48,866 nt of DNA, taken from Nocardia gamkensis NBRC 108242. GTDB lineage: Bacteria; Actinomycetota; Actinomycetes; Mycobacteriales; Mycobacteriaceae. The stretch lies in contig NZ_BDBM01000059.1 in assembly GCF_001612985.1 (NCBI RefSeq), positions 1-48,866 on the forward strand. The letters are read 5' to 3'. The notes beneath the pieces are model-generated. The model searched no databases. It was not told the origin of the DNA and saw only the letters and a list, made by a program, of their open reading frames with translations. Within the stretch, counting starts at the first letter, position 1. Every line of letters starts with the position of its first letter. Position numbers and translations under genes: made by a program. This document shows positions 16,846 to 25,396 of this stretch, piece after piece.

Positions 16846-17289
16846 CTACCCGCGCCGGGCGATCGGGCCGAGCACCGTGAGATCCAGGTCGCCCGACGCC
16901 TCGGTCCAGCCCATCGCGCGTAACTCGACGGGGGTCGCCACCCCGAGGGCGTCGCGCAGGCCGACGACGACCGAGCGGGCGAACTCGACCAGGCTGTTCG
17001 GCGCGATGGGCCAGAACAGGGTCCTGGTCCAGTTGTCCGCGTCGCGCCGCACGACGGGCTCGTGCCAGCCCAGTGCGCGTAACTCCTGCGCGGCGAGCTC
17101 CGGTATGGGGTTGCTCAGGTAATGGTTCCCGGCCAGTTCAGCGGACAATTTGATGTCGTATTGGACAAATTGGACATAGCGATTTCCGGGGGCGGCGATG
17201 ATCAGGGTCGCCCGCGAGGGCAACTCCGAAAGACAGTGCGCCAGCGCTTGCACGAACTGTTCCCAGTCCGCGGTGGGCGGCTCGTTCAT
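16846..17289 (-). CDS. Small TY-Chap/YbjN-like protein
   Basis: 147 residues from ATG 17289, with GGGGGAAG immediately ahead; longer in-frame starts upstream lack ribosome sites. The fold pattern is helix (WEQFVQALAHCLSELP), strands (TLIIAAPGNRYVQFVQY), then helix-rich segments ending VELRAMGWTEASGDLDL. This resembles the TY-Chap / type III chaperone-like domains annotated in actinobacteria. No signal peptide or membrane segment. It lies 61 bases upstream of the DUF4191 start on the same strand and may be co-transcribed. Function unknown. Confidence 0.65.
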   Translation of the reverse strand: MNEPPTADWEQFVQALAHCLSELPSRATLIIAAPGNRYVQFVQYDIKLSAELAGNHYLSNPIPELAAQELRALGWHEPVVRRDADNWTRTLFWPIAPNSLVEFARSVVVGLRDALGVATPVELRAMGWTEASGDLDLTVLGPIARRG

Positions 17290-17966
17290 TCTTCCCCCGG
17301 GTATTCGCACCGGCATGATCATACGCCGACCCCATCGGACACCGGATGGATTACCTTGTGCCACCGATGAGTTGGACCCAGCCATAGCCATTCGCCATGG
17401 CCTGCCTCGATATTACGCCGCCGCCGCATCCCGTTGCGCCTCCCCCACCCACGTGACCTGCCCGTATCGCACGGACACCGGCACGCTCGGCTTGCCGCTC
17501 GCCGGGCGCAACGCCCAGGAGGCGACCACTCGAGCCGCGAAAGATTCCGGGTAGAAATGATGGACGCCCGCCGATCCGTGCGCCCATATGCGAGATGAAT
17601 GCACCGGTGAGTTCGAAAACGCACCGGCACAGCCCATTCCTTCACCAGCCGGATACGTGGTGGCGCGATCGCCATCGCGCCGAGAATCTCCGAAATCCGA
17701 GAATGGTCCGCACATACGCCGGATATCCCGGCTCGGCGTTCTCCGCCATCGTCCACTCCTTCGCAGGCCCTGATGTGCGGATGGCGGTCGCGTTCGGCCA
17801 CGGCGTCATCGGTACGACCGCCGAAGCCCTCCGTGTGTGACAACCGTGAAGCCGCACGTCCGGAAGGGCCACCGGATGCCGGTCCGCCCGGGAACGGCGG
17901 ACGGCCGTCCGGCGACCACCCTGGTTCCGGGGGCTGGACGGCTGTCCGGGCACACTCGATAGTCCT
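17290..17966. other. 677-bp spacer with a possible gene remnant
   Basis: No complete gene is supported. On the minus strand, about 17413-17565 encodes some 50 residues with strongly GC-rich third positions (ending VRYGQVTWVGEAQRDAAAA), which looks like the tail of a real gene. The frame loses coding character upstream and has no good start. It could be a decayed gene end. Promoters for the flanking divergent genes must also lie here. Confidence 0.3.
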
Positions 17967-19631
17967 ATGGTGACCGAACGAGCCGTCCTGTCGCGTGCCG
18001 TGTGCGGCCTGCTGTTGCTGCTGGCCGCGTTCACTCCGGTGACCGCCGCCGCCGAGCCGCTGCCGGTGCCTCAGTGGAAGCAGACGTTCATCGACGGCAA
18101 GGACGGCACCCGGCTGCACGCGGACATCCTGCGCCCGGCCGGTGTCTCCGACGACACGCGCACACCGGTGATCCTCACCGTCAGCCCGTATCGCGCGCAC
18201 CTGGCGTACCTGAGTGAGCCGCGCCTGACCGGGGGCCCGTCCACCGACAATCTCACCGCCGAACTGTTCCTGAACGCGGGCTACACCTACGTCATCGTCG
18301 ACCTGCGCGGGTTCGGCGGCTCCGACGGCTGCCCGGACTTCGGCGGCCCCGGGGAACGCGCGGATGTCGCCGCCGCCGTGGAGTGGGCGGCGGGTCAGCC
18401 CTGGTCCACCGGGAAGGTCGGGTTGTTCGGCACGTCCTACGAAGCATGGACCGGACTCATGGGCTCGGCCGCGGCCCCGGAGGGTCTCGCCGCGGTGGGC
18501 GCGTTCGAGCCGGTCGTCGACCCGTACTCCTACCTGTACATGCAGGGCGTCTCATGGAAGTTCTCCGGCAAGCCGATCACCGAGAGCGGTGTGCGCCCCG
18601 CCGACTTCGCGGGGCTCGAGCACCTGCTCATCGCGTCGACCCCACCGCGCCCGGAGGACTCCGGCGAATACCAGGCGAACGCGACGCAATTGCCGTGGCA
18701 GTGCTATCGGCAGTACCTGGCCGAGATCGGCGACCACGATCCGGGCAGCGCCTTCTGGCGCGACCGCGACCTCGTCGCGCGACTGCGCGGCAACACGATC
18801 CCGCTGTTCCTCGGTCAGGGCTTCGTCGACTACAACACCCGGGCCTACCGGGTGTTCGACCTGTGGAACGGCCTAGGGCCGGGCGAGCACCGGGCCTGGT
18901 TCGGTCAGTGGGGACACCGCACCTGCCACGACAAATGCGGCACACCCCACTTCGACACCGAGTTGCTCGCGTTCTTCGACAAGCACGTCGCGGGTCGTGA
19001 CGTGGTGGTTCCCGGACCGCGGATCACCGTCGGCCAATTCGACGGCCGCTGGCGCGCGGAGACCGCGTGGCCGCCCGCCGACGCGCGGCGAGTCCCGGTC
19101 GAACTTCGAACCGGCGAGTACACCGACCGAGGCCTGATACCCGGGCCCGACCGGGAACTGTGGTCGGTCTCCGCGCCGCTGACCGGGGACCAGCACCTGT
19201 CCGGCATCCCCACCGCGACCCTGCGGCTGAGCGGCCCGGCGAGCGCGACGGTCGCGGTCGAGCTCTACGACATCGCACCCGACCTGCGCGCGACCGTGAT
19301 CACCCGCGGGATCGCCCCCGTCCGCGACGTCGCCGAGGTCCGCTTGCTGGCTCAGGATTGGCCGATCGCGGCCGGTCACCGCATCGGCGTGCGGGTCACC
19401 GACGTGGTCGACGACGTGTGGTCGCACTCCCCCGCCTTCGCCTCCGTCACGGTGACGTCCGCGCGCATCGAACTGCCCCTGCTGACCGGAACGCGCCGTC
19501 CCGATCTGCCGGGTGGGCTCACCGAAGGCATCGTGAAGTGGCGAAACGAGAAGACGATCGCCCTGGACCCGAGCATGTTGAACAATGCAACGGTGTCCAT
19601 GAATCTGCCCGACCGCACCGGTGACCGATGA
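17967..19631 (+). CDS. Secreted CocE/NonD-family (S15) hydrolase
   Basis: 554 residues from ATG 17967. An N-terminal signal peptide (hydrophobic LLLLLAAFTPVTAAA, cleavage near residue 29) sends it out of the cell. The catalytic domain has the S15/CocE nucleophile motif GTSYEAW (Ser157) and an acidic GFGGSDGCPDF loop. The general-base His is probably in GQWGHRTCH near 310, and the C-terminal half is the jelly-roll typical of X-Pro dipeptidyl-peptidase/cocaine-esterase relatives. Substrates are esters or acyl peptides. Its stop overlaps the next start (ATG 19628) by four bases, so it heads a coupled operon with the M20 peptidase and the lipase. Confidence 0.85.
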   Translation: MVTERAVLSRAVCGLLLLLAAFTPVTAAAEPLPVPQWKQTFIDGKDGTRLHADILRPAGVSDDTRTPVILTVSPYRAHLAYLSEPRLTGGPSTDNLTAELFLNAGYTYVIVDLRGFGGSDGCPDFGGPGERADVAAAVEWAAGQPWSTGKVGLFGTSYEAWTGLMGSAAAPEGLAAVGAFEPVVDPYSYLYMQGVSWKFSGKPITESGVRPADFAGLEHLLIASTPPRPEDSGEYQANATQLPWQCYRQYLAEIGDHDPGSAFWRDRDLVARLRGNTIPLFLGQGFVDYNTRAYRVFDLWNGLGPGEHRAWFGQWGHRTCHDKCGTPHFDTELLAFFDKHVAGRDVVVPGPRITVGQFDGRWRAETAWPPADARRVPVELRTGEYTDRGLIPGPDRELWSVSAPLTGDQHLSGIPTATLRLSGPASATVAVELYDIAPDLRATVITRGIAPVRDVAEVRLLAQDWPIAAGHRIGVRVTDVVDDVWSHSPAFASVTVTSARIELPLLTGTRRPDLPGGLTEGIVKWRNEKTIALDPSMLNNATVSMNLPDRTGDR

Positions 19632-20998
19632 CGGAACCGGTCGACGACCTGACCGCCGAACGCCTCGCCGCCGCGCTGCGGTGCGCGACGGTGTCCACCG
19701 ACGACCCGCGTGACGCCGACAGCGCGGCGTTCGAACGCCTCGACGCGCACCTGCGGGCATCGTTCCCCCGGGTGCACGCCGAACTCGAACTGCGGCGGTT
19801 CGCGCACAGCAGGCTCTACCGCTGGCCGGGCGTCGAACCGGACCGGGTGGCCGCCATCCTGCTCGCGCACCAGGACGTAGTGCCGGTGGACGACCTCGAG
19901 CGCTGGACCCACCCGCCGTTCGCCGGCGTGGTCGACGAGGAATACATCTGGGGCCGTGGCGCGATCGACGACAAGAGCCGGGTGCTGGCCATCCTGGAGG
20001 CGGTCGAGTCGGCGCTCGCCGCGGGCCTGCGGCCCCGGCACACTGTGTACCTGGCCTTCGGGCACGACGAGGAGGTCTTCGGCGGCGACGGCGCCGAGCG
20101 GATGGCCGACCACCTGCGACAGGCGGGCGTGCGCGCGGATCTGCTGCTGGACGAGGGCGGGGTGATCACCTCGGGCATCGTCGACGGCGTGCGCCAGCCG
20201 GTGGCGACGGTCATGCTCGGCGAGAAGGGCTACGCGACGGTGCGGTTGTCGGTCACCGAGGTGGGCGGGCATTCGTCCATGCCGGGCAAGCAGACGGCGG
20301 TCGGCCGGATCGCGCGAGCCGTGGCCCGCATCCAGGACAATCCGATGCCACTGCGCCTGACGCCGGTGATCGCGGACATGCTGGCCAGGATGCGCCAGGT
20401 CATGCCGGGCCCGCGGCGGCGGCTGCTCGGCCTGGCGGGCGTCGCCGCGCCGGTGATCACCCGGGTGATGGCGGCCCAGCCACAGACCGAGGCGATGGTG
20501 CGCACCACCACGGCGCCGACGGTGATCCGCGGCGGCGTGCGGGCGAATGTGCTGCCCCAGCGGGCCGAGGCCATGGTGAACTTCCGCATCCTGCCCGGCG
20601 ACACTGTCGCCTCGGTGCTTGCGCACTGCCGGAAAGTGGTGCGCGACAAAGGGATCGATTTCGAGCTGATCGGTATGTCGTCGGAGCCGTCGCGGATCAC
20701 GGGGGCCGGCCCCTCCTTCGAGCTGATCGCCGGTATCGCCCGTGCCGTCGTCCCCGGTATCGCGGTGACCACCGGCATCGTTCCCGGCGCGACCGACTCC
20801 AGGCACTACGACGACTTGGCGGGCACCCGGTGCAATTTCGCGCCGATCGTGCTGGAAGCGGGCGATCTGGCCTCTATCCACGGAACCGACGAGCGCCTCT
20901 CCCGCGTCAACTACGCTCGACTCATCGAGTTCAACCGGCGGCTGATCGAGCATTTCGCGACGGTCGGCGCGCCAGAAACGTCAGGAGCCCAGGCATGA
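19628..20998 (+). CDS. M20-family zinc peptidase, PM20D1/carboxypeptidase S-like
   Basis: 456 residues. Two-metal M20 signature: HQDVVPV (His81, catalytic Asp83), WGRGAIDDK (bridging Asp114), GHDEEVFG (Glu148 catalytic, Glu149 metal), and a late IHGTDER histidine. The dimerisation domain sits in the middle (EKGYATVRLSVTEVGGHSS). The overall pattern matches the PM20D1/CPS branch, which hydrolyses N-acyl amino acids or small peptides. There is no signal peptide, unlike its upstream neighbour. The gene overlaps both neighbours through ATGA junctions, so the three proteins are likely made together, perhaps for degradation of acylated compounds (inference). Confidence 0.88.
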   Translation: MTEPVDDLTAERLAAALRCATVSTDDPRDADSAAFERLDAHLRASFPRVHAELELRRFAHSRLYRWPGVEPDRVAAILLAHQDVVPVDDLERWTHPPFAGVVDEEYIWGRGAIDDKSRVLAILEAVESALAAGLRPRHTVYLAFGHDEEVFGGDGAERMADHLRQAGVRADLLLDEGGVITSGIVDGVRQPVATVMLGEKGYATVRLSVTEVGGHSSMPGKQTAVGRIARAVARIQDNPMPLRLTPVIADMLARMRQVMPGPRRRLLGLAGVAAPVITRVMAAQPQTEAMVRTTTAPTVIRGGVRANVLPQRAEAMVNFRILPGDTVASVLAHCRKVVRDKGIDFELIGMSSEPSRITGAGPSFELIAGIARAVVPGIAVTTGIVPGATDSRHYDDLAGTRCNFAPIVLEAGDLASIHGTDERLSRVNYARLIEFNRRLIEHFATVGAPETSGAQA

Positions 20999-21882
20999 CG
21001 ACCGAGCCGACGGCGGGCGACGCCACGCCCACCGAGCCGCCCGCGATCCGCACCGAGTCCGGTGAGTTCGACGGAGCGGACGGCGCGGTCGCCTGGCGCG
21101 CGTGGCTGCCGGAGGGCGCCGCGCGGGGCGTGATCGTCCTGGTGCACGGCGTGGCCGAGCATTCCGGCCGCTACACCCACGTCGGCCGGCGGCTGGTCGG
21201 CGCGGGTTTCGCGGTCTACGCCCTCGACCACATCGGGCACGGGAAGTCCGCGGGCGGCAAGGCCAACATCGGCTCCATGGCGGCTGCCGCCGACAACGTC
21301 GCCGCCATGCTGGCCATCGCGAGCCGTGCGCAGCCCGGCGTGCCGCGCTTCGTGGTCGCGCACTCGATGGGCAGCCTGATCACCCTGTCTCTGGCCACCC
21401 GCGAGCCGATCGACGTCGCGGGCATCGTGCTGTCCGCCCCGCCGCTGGACATCCCGGTGGGCAATCCGGTGCAGCGCGGGCTGGCACCGGTGTTGAGCCG
21501 GTTCACTCCGAATCTCGGTGTGCTGAAGCTGGATTCGTCGCAGATCAGCCGCGACCCGGCGGTGGTCGCGGCCTACGACAGCGATCCGCTGGTCTACCGG
21601 GGCAAGCTGCCCGCCCGCACCGGCGCCGAGATGCTGAGCGCGACGGATTCGGTCAAGCAGCGACTGGCGCGGCTCACCGTGCCGGTGCTGGTGCTGCACG
21701 GCACCGCCGACGCGATCGCCGCGCCGTCCAGCTCCGATCTCATCGAGCGGGGCGCGGGGTCGGAGGATCTCACGGTGATCCGCTACGAGGGCCTGTACCA
21801 CGAGGTGTTCAACGAGCCCGAGCAGCAGAAGGTCCTCGACGACGTGGTCGGCTGGCTGGAAGCGCACCTTACCGGAAAGTAG
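20995..21882 (+). CDS. Alpha/beta hydrolase, monoacylglycerol lipase-like
   Basis: 295 residues from ATG 20995, which overlaps the M20 stop and has AGGAG ahead. Lipase signatures: oxyanion VHGVAEHSGRY (HG motif near 51), nucleophile AHSMGS (Ser124), Asp in HGTADAI, and His in GLYHEVFNEPE. The HGxxEHSGRY opening is characteristic of monoacylglycerol lipases, including the mycobacterial Rv0183 group. It releases fatty acid and glycerol from monoglycerides. No signal peptide. It is the third gene of the coupled set, and the lumazine synthase follows 9 bases later. Confidence 0.88.
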   Translation: MTTEPTAGDATPTEPPAIRTESGEFDGADGAVAWRAWLPEGAARGVIVLVHGVAEHSGRYTHVGRRLVGAGFAVYALDHIGHGKSAGGKANIGSMAAAADNVAAMLAIASRAQPGVPRFVVAHSMGSLITLSLATREPIDVAGIVLSAPPLDIPVGNPVQRGLAPVLSRFTPNLGVLKLDSSQISRDPAVVAAYDSDPLVYRGKLPARTGAEMLSATDSVKQRLARLTVPVLVLHGTADAIAAPSSSDLIERGAGSEDLTVIRYEGLYHEVFNEPEQQKVLDDVVGWLEAHLTGK

Positions 21883-21891
21883 TATCTCGAC

Positions 21892-22344
21892 ATGAGTACA
21901 ACCGGATCCATCGCGTTCATCCGCGCCAGCTGGCACAGCTCGATAGTCGGCAAGGCCTACGAGGGCTTCCGCACCGAATACACCGATCTCGGTTTCGATC
22001 CCGCAGGCATCGACGTCTACGAGGTGCCGGGCGCCTTCGAGATCCCGCTGCACGCCAAGCGCCTCGCGCACTCCGGCCGGTACGCGGCGATCGTCGCGTC
22101 CGCGCTGGTGGTGGACGGCGGCATCTACCGGCACGACTTCGTGGCGTCGGCGGTGATCGACGGGCTGATGCGAGTGCAGCTGGACACCGACGTGCCGGTG
22201 TTCTCGGTCGTGCTCACCCCGCACCACTTCCACGAGCACAGCGAGCACGTCACTTACTTCACCGAGCACTTCCTGACCAAGGGCGCCGAGGCGGCCCGCG
22301 CGCTGGCGGGCACGCTCAGCTCGCTGCGGTCGCTGCCGGTGTAG
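21892..22344 (+). CDS. ribH: 6,7-dimethyl-8-ribityllumazine synthase, RibH2-type
   Basis: 150 residues. It catalyses the penultimate step of riboflavin synthesis, joining the pyrimidinedione and dihydroxybutanone phosphate. Family marks: IAFIRASWHSSIV (substrate-site Trp/Ser), EVPGAFEIPLHAKRL, a LVVDGGIYRHDFVA segment with the catalytic His, and PVFSVVLTPHHFHEH in place of the usual LT motif. That pattern is typical of RibH2 (type II, decameric) enzymes rather than the common RibH1 that sits with ribA/ribC. A separate rib operon probably exists elsewhere. It is nine bases behind the lipase and meets the metallopeptidase gene tail to tail with three bases between. Confidence 0.85.
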   Translation: MSTTGSIAFIRASWHSSIVGKAYEGFRTEYTDLGFDPAGIDVYEVPGAFEIPLHAKRLAHSGRYAAIVASALVVDGGIYRHDFVASAVIDGLMRVQLDTDVPVFSVVLTPHHFHEHSEHVTYFTEHFLTKGAEAARALAGTLSSLRSLPV

Positions 22345-22347
22345 CGC

Positions 22348-23787
22348 CTACCGGAACCGGGCCAGGCAGGCGCTCTCGCCGTCCAGGACGCCGGTGCGGA
22401 AAGCTTCCAGCCGCTGGTAGCCGCTCGGCACGACCTTGCCGTTCACATCGGCGGCCGCCGCGCCGTCGGCGAGCAGGCCGGAGACCGCTTCGTCCAGATC
22501 GCCCGCGGACAGGTGCGGATCGCTGCCCGGCCGGCTCAGCATGGTGGTCACCACGCCGCTGAGGCAGGCGGTGCGCAGACCGGCCGTCTCCGCGCCGGTC
22601 AGCGACAGCTTGCGATCCTGTTGCACCGCGAGCACATACCGCGACACGAAGACGACGAACGCGTTGTAGTCGCCGTCCACCACCGCCGACAGCGGGTCGT
22701 CGCCCGCCATCGGTCCGCCACGCCGAGCCAGGGCGGGGACGTCGGTGCCGATCCGGTTGGCGGCAGGGCAGTACGACACCGGCCGGGTGACGGTGACGTC
22801 CGAGCAGCCGCGACCGACACCGGAGTAGTCGAATTGCGGCGGCCGCGTAACCGGGAAGATCCCGGTCAGCGCCTGGCCGAGACTGGTCAGCGCGGCGGCA
22901 TCCACCGGGAGCTGGGCCTGCTCCTCGCCGGGCTCGAAGGTGGTGGGCAGATTGCCGCGGCGCTGCGCGATCTCCTTCCTGGAGATCTTCTTGCATCCGT
23001 CGGCGCCGTCGGTATAGCCGATCTGCACCGCGGTCACCCGCTCGAAGGCCGAGCCGTGCACATTCTCCGGATCGTTCGGGTCCCGGTCGCGCACGGCCAC
23101 CGTGGCGCCGAGCACGGCGTTGAGGCCGTCGGTGGTGTTGAGCGCGAAGTGCGCCGAATTCCCCTCGGCTACGTGGCGCAGGAAGACACCGGCGAGGCAA
23201 TCGGCCTGCTGTTCCTGCACGAGCGGCGGGGTCAGCAGACCCGCCAGCTTCGCCTGCCCTTGGATGGCGTGCCCGTACTCGTGGGCCAGCACCATCACCA
23301 CCGCCATCTCGCCGTACTTCTGCACCAGTTTCGGCAGCAGGACGCCCCGATCCCACCCGATGGTGTGGTCGCCGCCGCAGTAGGCGGCGTTCACCACCTG
23401 GTAGGTGTCGGACTTGCAGAACTTGACCGACTGGGCCTTCGGCGCCTTGGCGTCCCAGGAGATGTACCTGGTCACCGGCTCGAGCGTGCCGGGGAAGTAC
23501 TCGGGGTACTCGGCGGCCCAGAAGTCCTGAACGTCGGCGATGGCATTGAGGGCCAGCTTGTCCATGGCGCCGCCGTCGCCGTTCTCCGCCGTGAGCGGCG
23601 CGTCCGCCACGCCCTTGCGCGGGCCGTTGGGGCCGGCGGCCGTCATGGATCCGGCCAGCTCCCAGGTGTCGACGGGCGGCGAGACATGCTGCGCCGCACG
23701 ATCATTCGTTCCCGCTGCGCAACCGGCGAGCACGGCGGTCACCACCGCGAGCACGGCCACCGCGCCGAATCGCCTGTTCTTCGTCAT
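22348..23787 (-). CDS. Neutral zinc metallopeptidase lipoprotein
   Basis: 479 residues from ATG 23787, with GGGGAGG ahead. The signal sequence ends in a lipobox (VLAGC, Cys23), so the mature protein is a lipoprotein outside the membrane. Zinc motif HEYGH (His169, Glu170, His173) with a later EQQADCLAG helix bearing the third ligand is that of the YpfJ/neutral zinc metallopeptidase family. Paired cysteines in the second half (YCGGD, DGCKK, GCSD, YCPA) suggest disulfides. Substrate unknown; cell-surface protein turnover is likely. It is a single gene. Confidence 0.88.
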   Translation of the reverse strand: MTKNRRFGAVAVLAVVTAVLAGCAAGTNDRAAQHVSPPVDTWELAGSMTAAGPNGPRKGVADAPLTAENGDGGAMDKLALNAIADVQDFWAAEYPEYFPGTLEPVTRYISWDAKAPKAQSVKFCKSDTYQVVNAAYCGGDHTIGWDRGVLLPKLVQKYGEMAVVMVLAHEYGHAIQGQAKLAGLLTPPLVQEQQADCLAGVFLRHVAEGNSAHFALNTTDGLNAVLGATVAVRDRDPNDPENVHGSAFERVTAVQIGYTDGADGCKKISRKEIAQRRGNLPTTFEPGEEQAQLPVDAAALTSLGQALTGIFPVTRPPQFDYSGVGRGCSDVTVTRPVSYCPAANRIGTDVPALARRGGPMAGDDPLSAVVDGDYNAFVVFVSRYVLAVQQDRKLSLTGAETAGLRTACLSGVVTTMLSRPGSDPHLSAGDLDEAVSGLLADGAAAADVNGKVVPSGYQRLEAFRTGVLDGESACLARFR

Positions 23788-23938
23788 CGAACTCGCCTCC
23801 CCGAGTACCGCGTCTCGGGCCCGCCGAGCGCTCACATCGTAATCGCCGCGAACCGGCTTCGCGCATCATGGCGGCCACGATCGTCGCCGGCTTCGCAAGG
23901 CCCGCAACGTCTTCGCGCAGGTGGGTGCGAGCTCCCGG

Positions 23939-24883
23939 TCAGCGCAGGCGGATGCGAGAGACCAGCGCTCGATGATCCGAGCCGGGGATGGAGAGCGTCC
24001 GCAACTCCTCGGCGGTGGCGTCGGCCAGGAGGATGTGATCGATACCGATCACCGGGCCCCAGACGCGGTCCTCGGGAAAGGTGGGCAGCAGGCCGGCGCC
24101 GGTCTGGTCGGCGGCCGAGGCGAAGCGGCCGCGCAAGAGGTCACGGTAGGCCGCGTGGTCGCGAGTCGCGTTGAAGTCGGCGCCCACGATGGCGGGACCT
24201 CGATGCGCGTCGAGGATTTCGCGGGTTCTGCGCATTTCCGCTTGCCACGCCGGGAAATCGAACGGCGGCGGAACGGGATGGAACGCGAAGACGGTGATCG
24301 GCCCGCGCTCGGGATGATCCATCGTCGCGGAGACATTGTTGAGGATGTAGCCGTCGTACTTTCTGTTGTCCCGCAGCGGGTATCGGCTGTAGATGCCTGT
24401 GCCGCCACCGCCGTCGCGGGTGGGCTCGGTGTAGTGATAGGGCAATTCGCCGAGCAGGCCCGCGTCCCCCAGCCGCTCGACCGCGGCATCGGTCAGTTCG
24501 TCGACCGTCAGCACGTCGACGTGGTTGTCCCGCACCGCGCGCACCACAGCGGCCGGATCGGCGCCGCCGAACAGCAGATTCGACTGCATGACGCTGAGTT
24601 GTGGGCCGTTCGCGGCCCGCCCTTCCGGTACGAACGCGGGCACCAGCGTCCACAGCACGGCCGCCGCCAGCACCCCGGCGGCGGCCGCACTGCGCCACCC
24701 ACGCGCGATCAGCAGCAGCACCACACCCGCGATGGCGCCGATCATCAAGTACGTCGCCCCCGAGGCGAGCAGCACCAGCCCGCGCCGCTGCCACGCGCCG
24801 AAATGCAGCACCAGTCCGATGGCGCCCGCAGCGACAGCGCACCACCCCACACCGAGCAATGCCCGGCCCATCCATTCACGCAT
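23939..24883 (-). CDS. Membrane-anchored endonuclease/exonuclease/phosphatase family protein
   Basis: 314 residues from ATG 24883; a TTG six codons earlier is possible. Three hydrophobic segments fill residues about 1-85. The EEP domain follows: LSVMQSNLLFGG (usual QxNLL start), VDVLTVDEL (metal-site Glu), GGGGTGIYSRYPL, an FHPVPP His, IVGADFNATRD (catalytic GDFN), IDHILL and GSDHRALV (terminal Asp-His). All key motifs are present, so it should be an active phosphodiesterase with its domain probably outside the membrane. Mycobacterial relatives are annotated the same way; substrate unknown. Confidence 0.88.
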   Translation of the reverse strand: MREWMGRALLGVGWCAVAAGAIGLVLHFGAWQRRGLVLLASGATYLMIGAIAGVVLLLIARGWRSAAAAGVLAAAVLWTLVPAFVPEGRAANGPQLSVMQSNLLFGGADPAAVVRAVRDNHVDVLTVDELTDAAVERLGDAGLLGELPYHYTEPTRDGGGGTGIYSRYPLRDNRKYDGYILNNVSATMDHPERGPITVFAFHPVPPPFDFPAWQAEMRRTREILDAHRGPAIVGADFNATRDHAAYRDLLRGRFASAADQTGAGLLPTFPEDRVWGPVIGIDHILLADATAEELRTLSIPGSDHRALVSRIRLR

Positions 24884-25008
24884 GTGGTCGAGCCTAGGCA
24901 AGCTCCGCGAAGACGCGACGGAGCGCAGGTGTGCGTTCTGTGTGGTCCGAGCGGATTCCGGCCCGGCTACACTGGCTCACCACCGTCGGCGACGTGACGA
25001 GGTCGAGG

Positions 25009-25320
25009 ATGTACGTCGAGGAATTTCCCGCGCAGGGGCCGCTCACGGCCGAGATCGCCCATGAGCTGGCCTGGATTCCGGGTGTCTGCCGTTCGTCCAT
25101 CACGGTCAGCGGTAACGGGCGCAGCGTGCACGCGCCCGTCCTGCCGGTGGCCTGGGACGTCCTGCGAATCGACTCCGGCACCATGGTCACCGTCACGGCC
25201 GCGAACGGGCTCGGTGACGAGGACCGGTCGGCGATCCGCCAGTTCGTCGACCGTTTCCAGTCCTTGACCGGTGCTGCGAGCACCCGACCGCAAGGCGGAC
25301 TCACCCACAGGCAACGATGA
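25009..25320 (+). CDS. HPr-like protein lacking the active-site histidine
   Basis: 103 residues from ATG 25009. A TACACT -10-like element at 24968-24973 places transcription just upstream and argues against the earlier in-frame GTG at 24931. The sequence follows the HPr pattern: a short strand EEFPAQ, a helix TAEIAHELAWIPG, strand SSITVSG, VLPVAWDVLRIDSGTMVTVTA (matching the typical LLSL..K.GD.I.v.A part) and a final helix EDRSAIRQFVDRF. Where HPr has Gly-Leu-His-Ala-Arg, this protein reads Gly-Pro-Leu-Thr-Ala, so it cannot be phosphorylated on that histidine. It may be a regulatory relative. The assignment is by eye. Confidence 0.45.
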   Translation: MYVEEFPAQGPLTAEIAHELAWIPGVCRSSITVSGNGRSVHAPVLPVAWDVLRIDSGTMVTVTAANGLGDEDRSAIRQFVDRFQSLTGAASTRPQGGLTHRQR

Positions 25321-25396
25321 GCCGAAATGCGACCGGGCGAGCGAGCTTACGGCCACGAACCTGGACCGGCGGGCGGCGCGCAGCGGTTCGACGGCG

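Noticed and set aside
19376..20953. 525-codon minus-strand frame opposite the M20 peptidase
   Set aside because: Antisense shadow of a gene with all catalytic motifs; translation is compositionally biased with no motifs.
22513..24174. 553-codon plus-strand frame opposite the metallopeptidase
   Set aside because: Shadow: the minus strand has signal peptide, lipobox and HEYGH.
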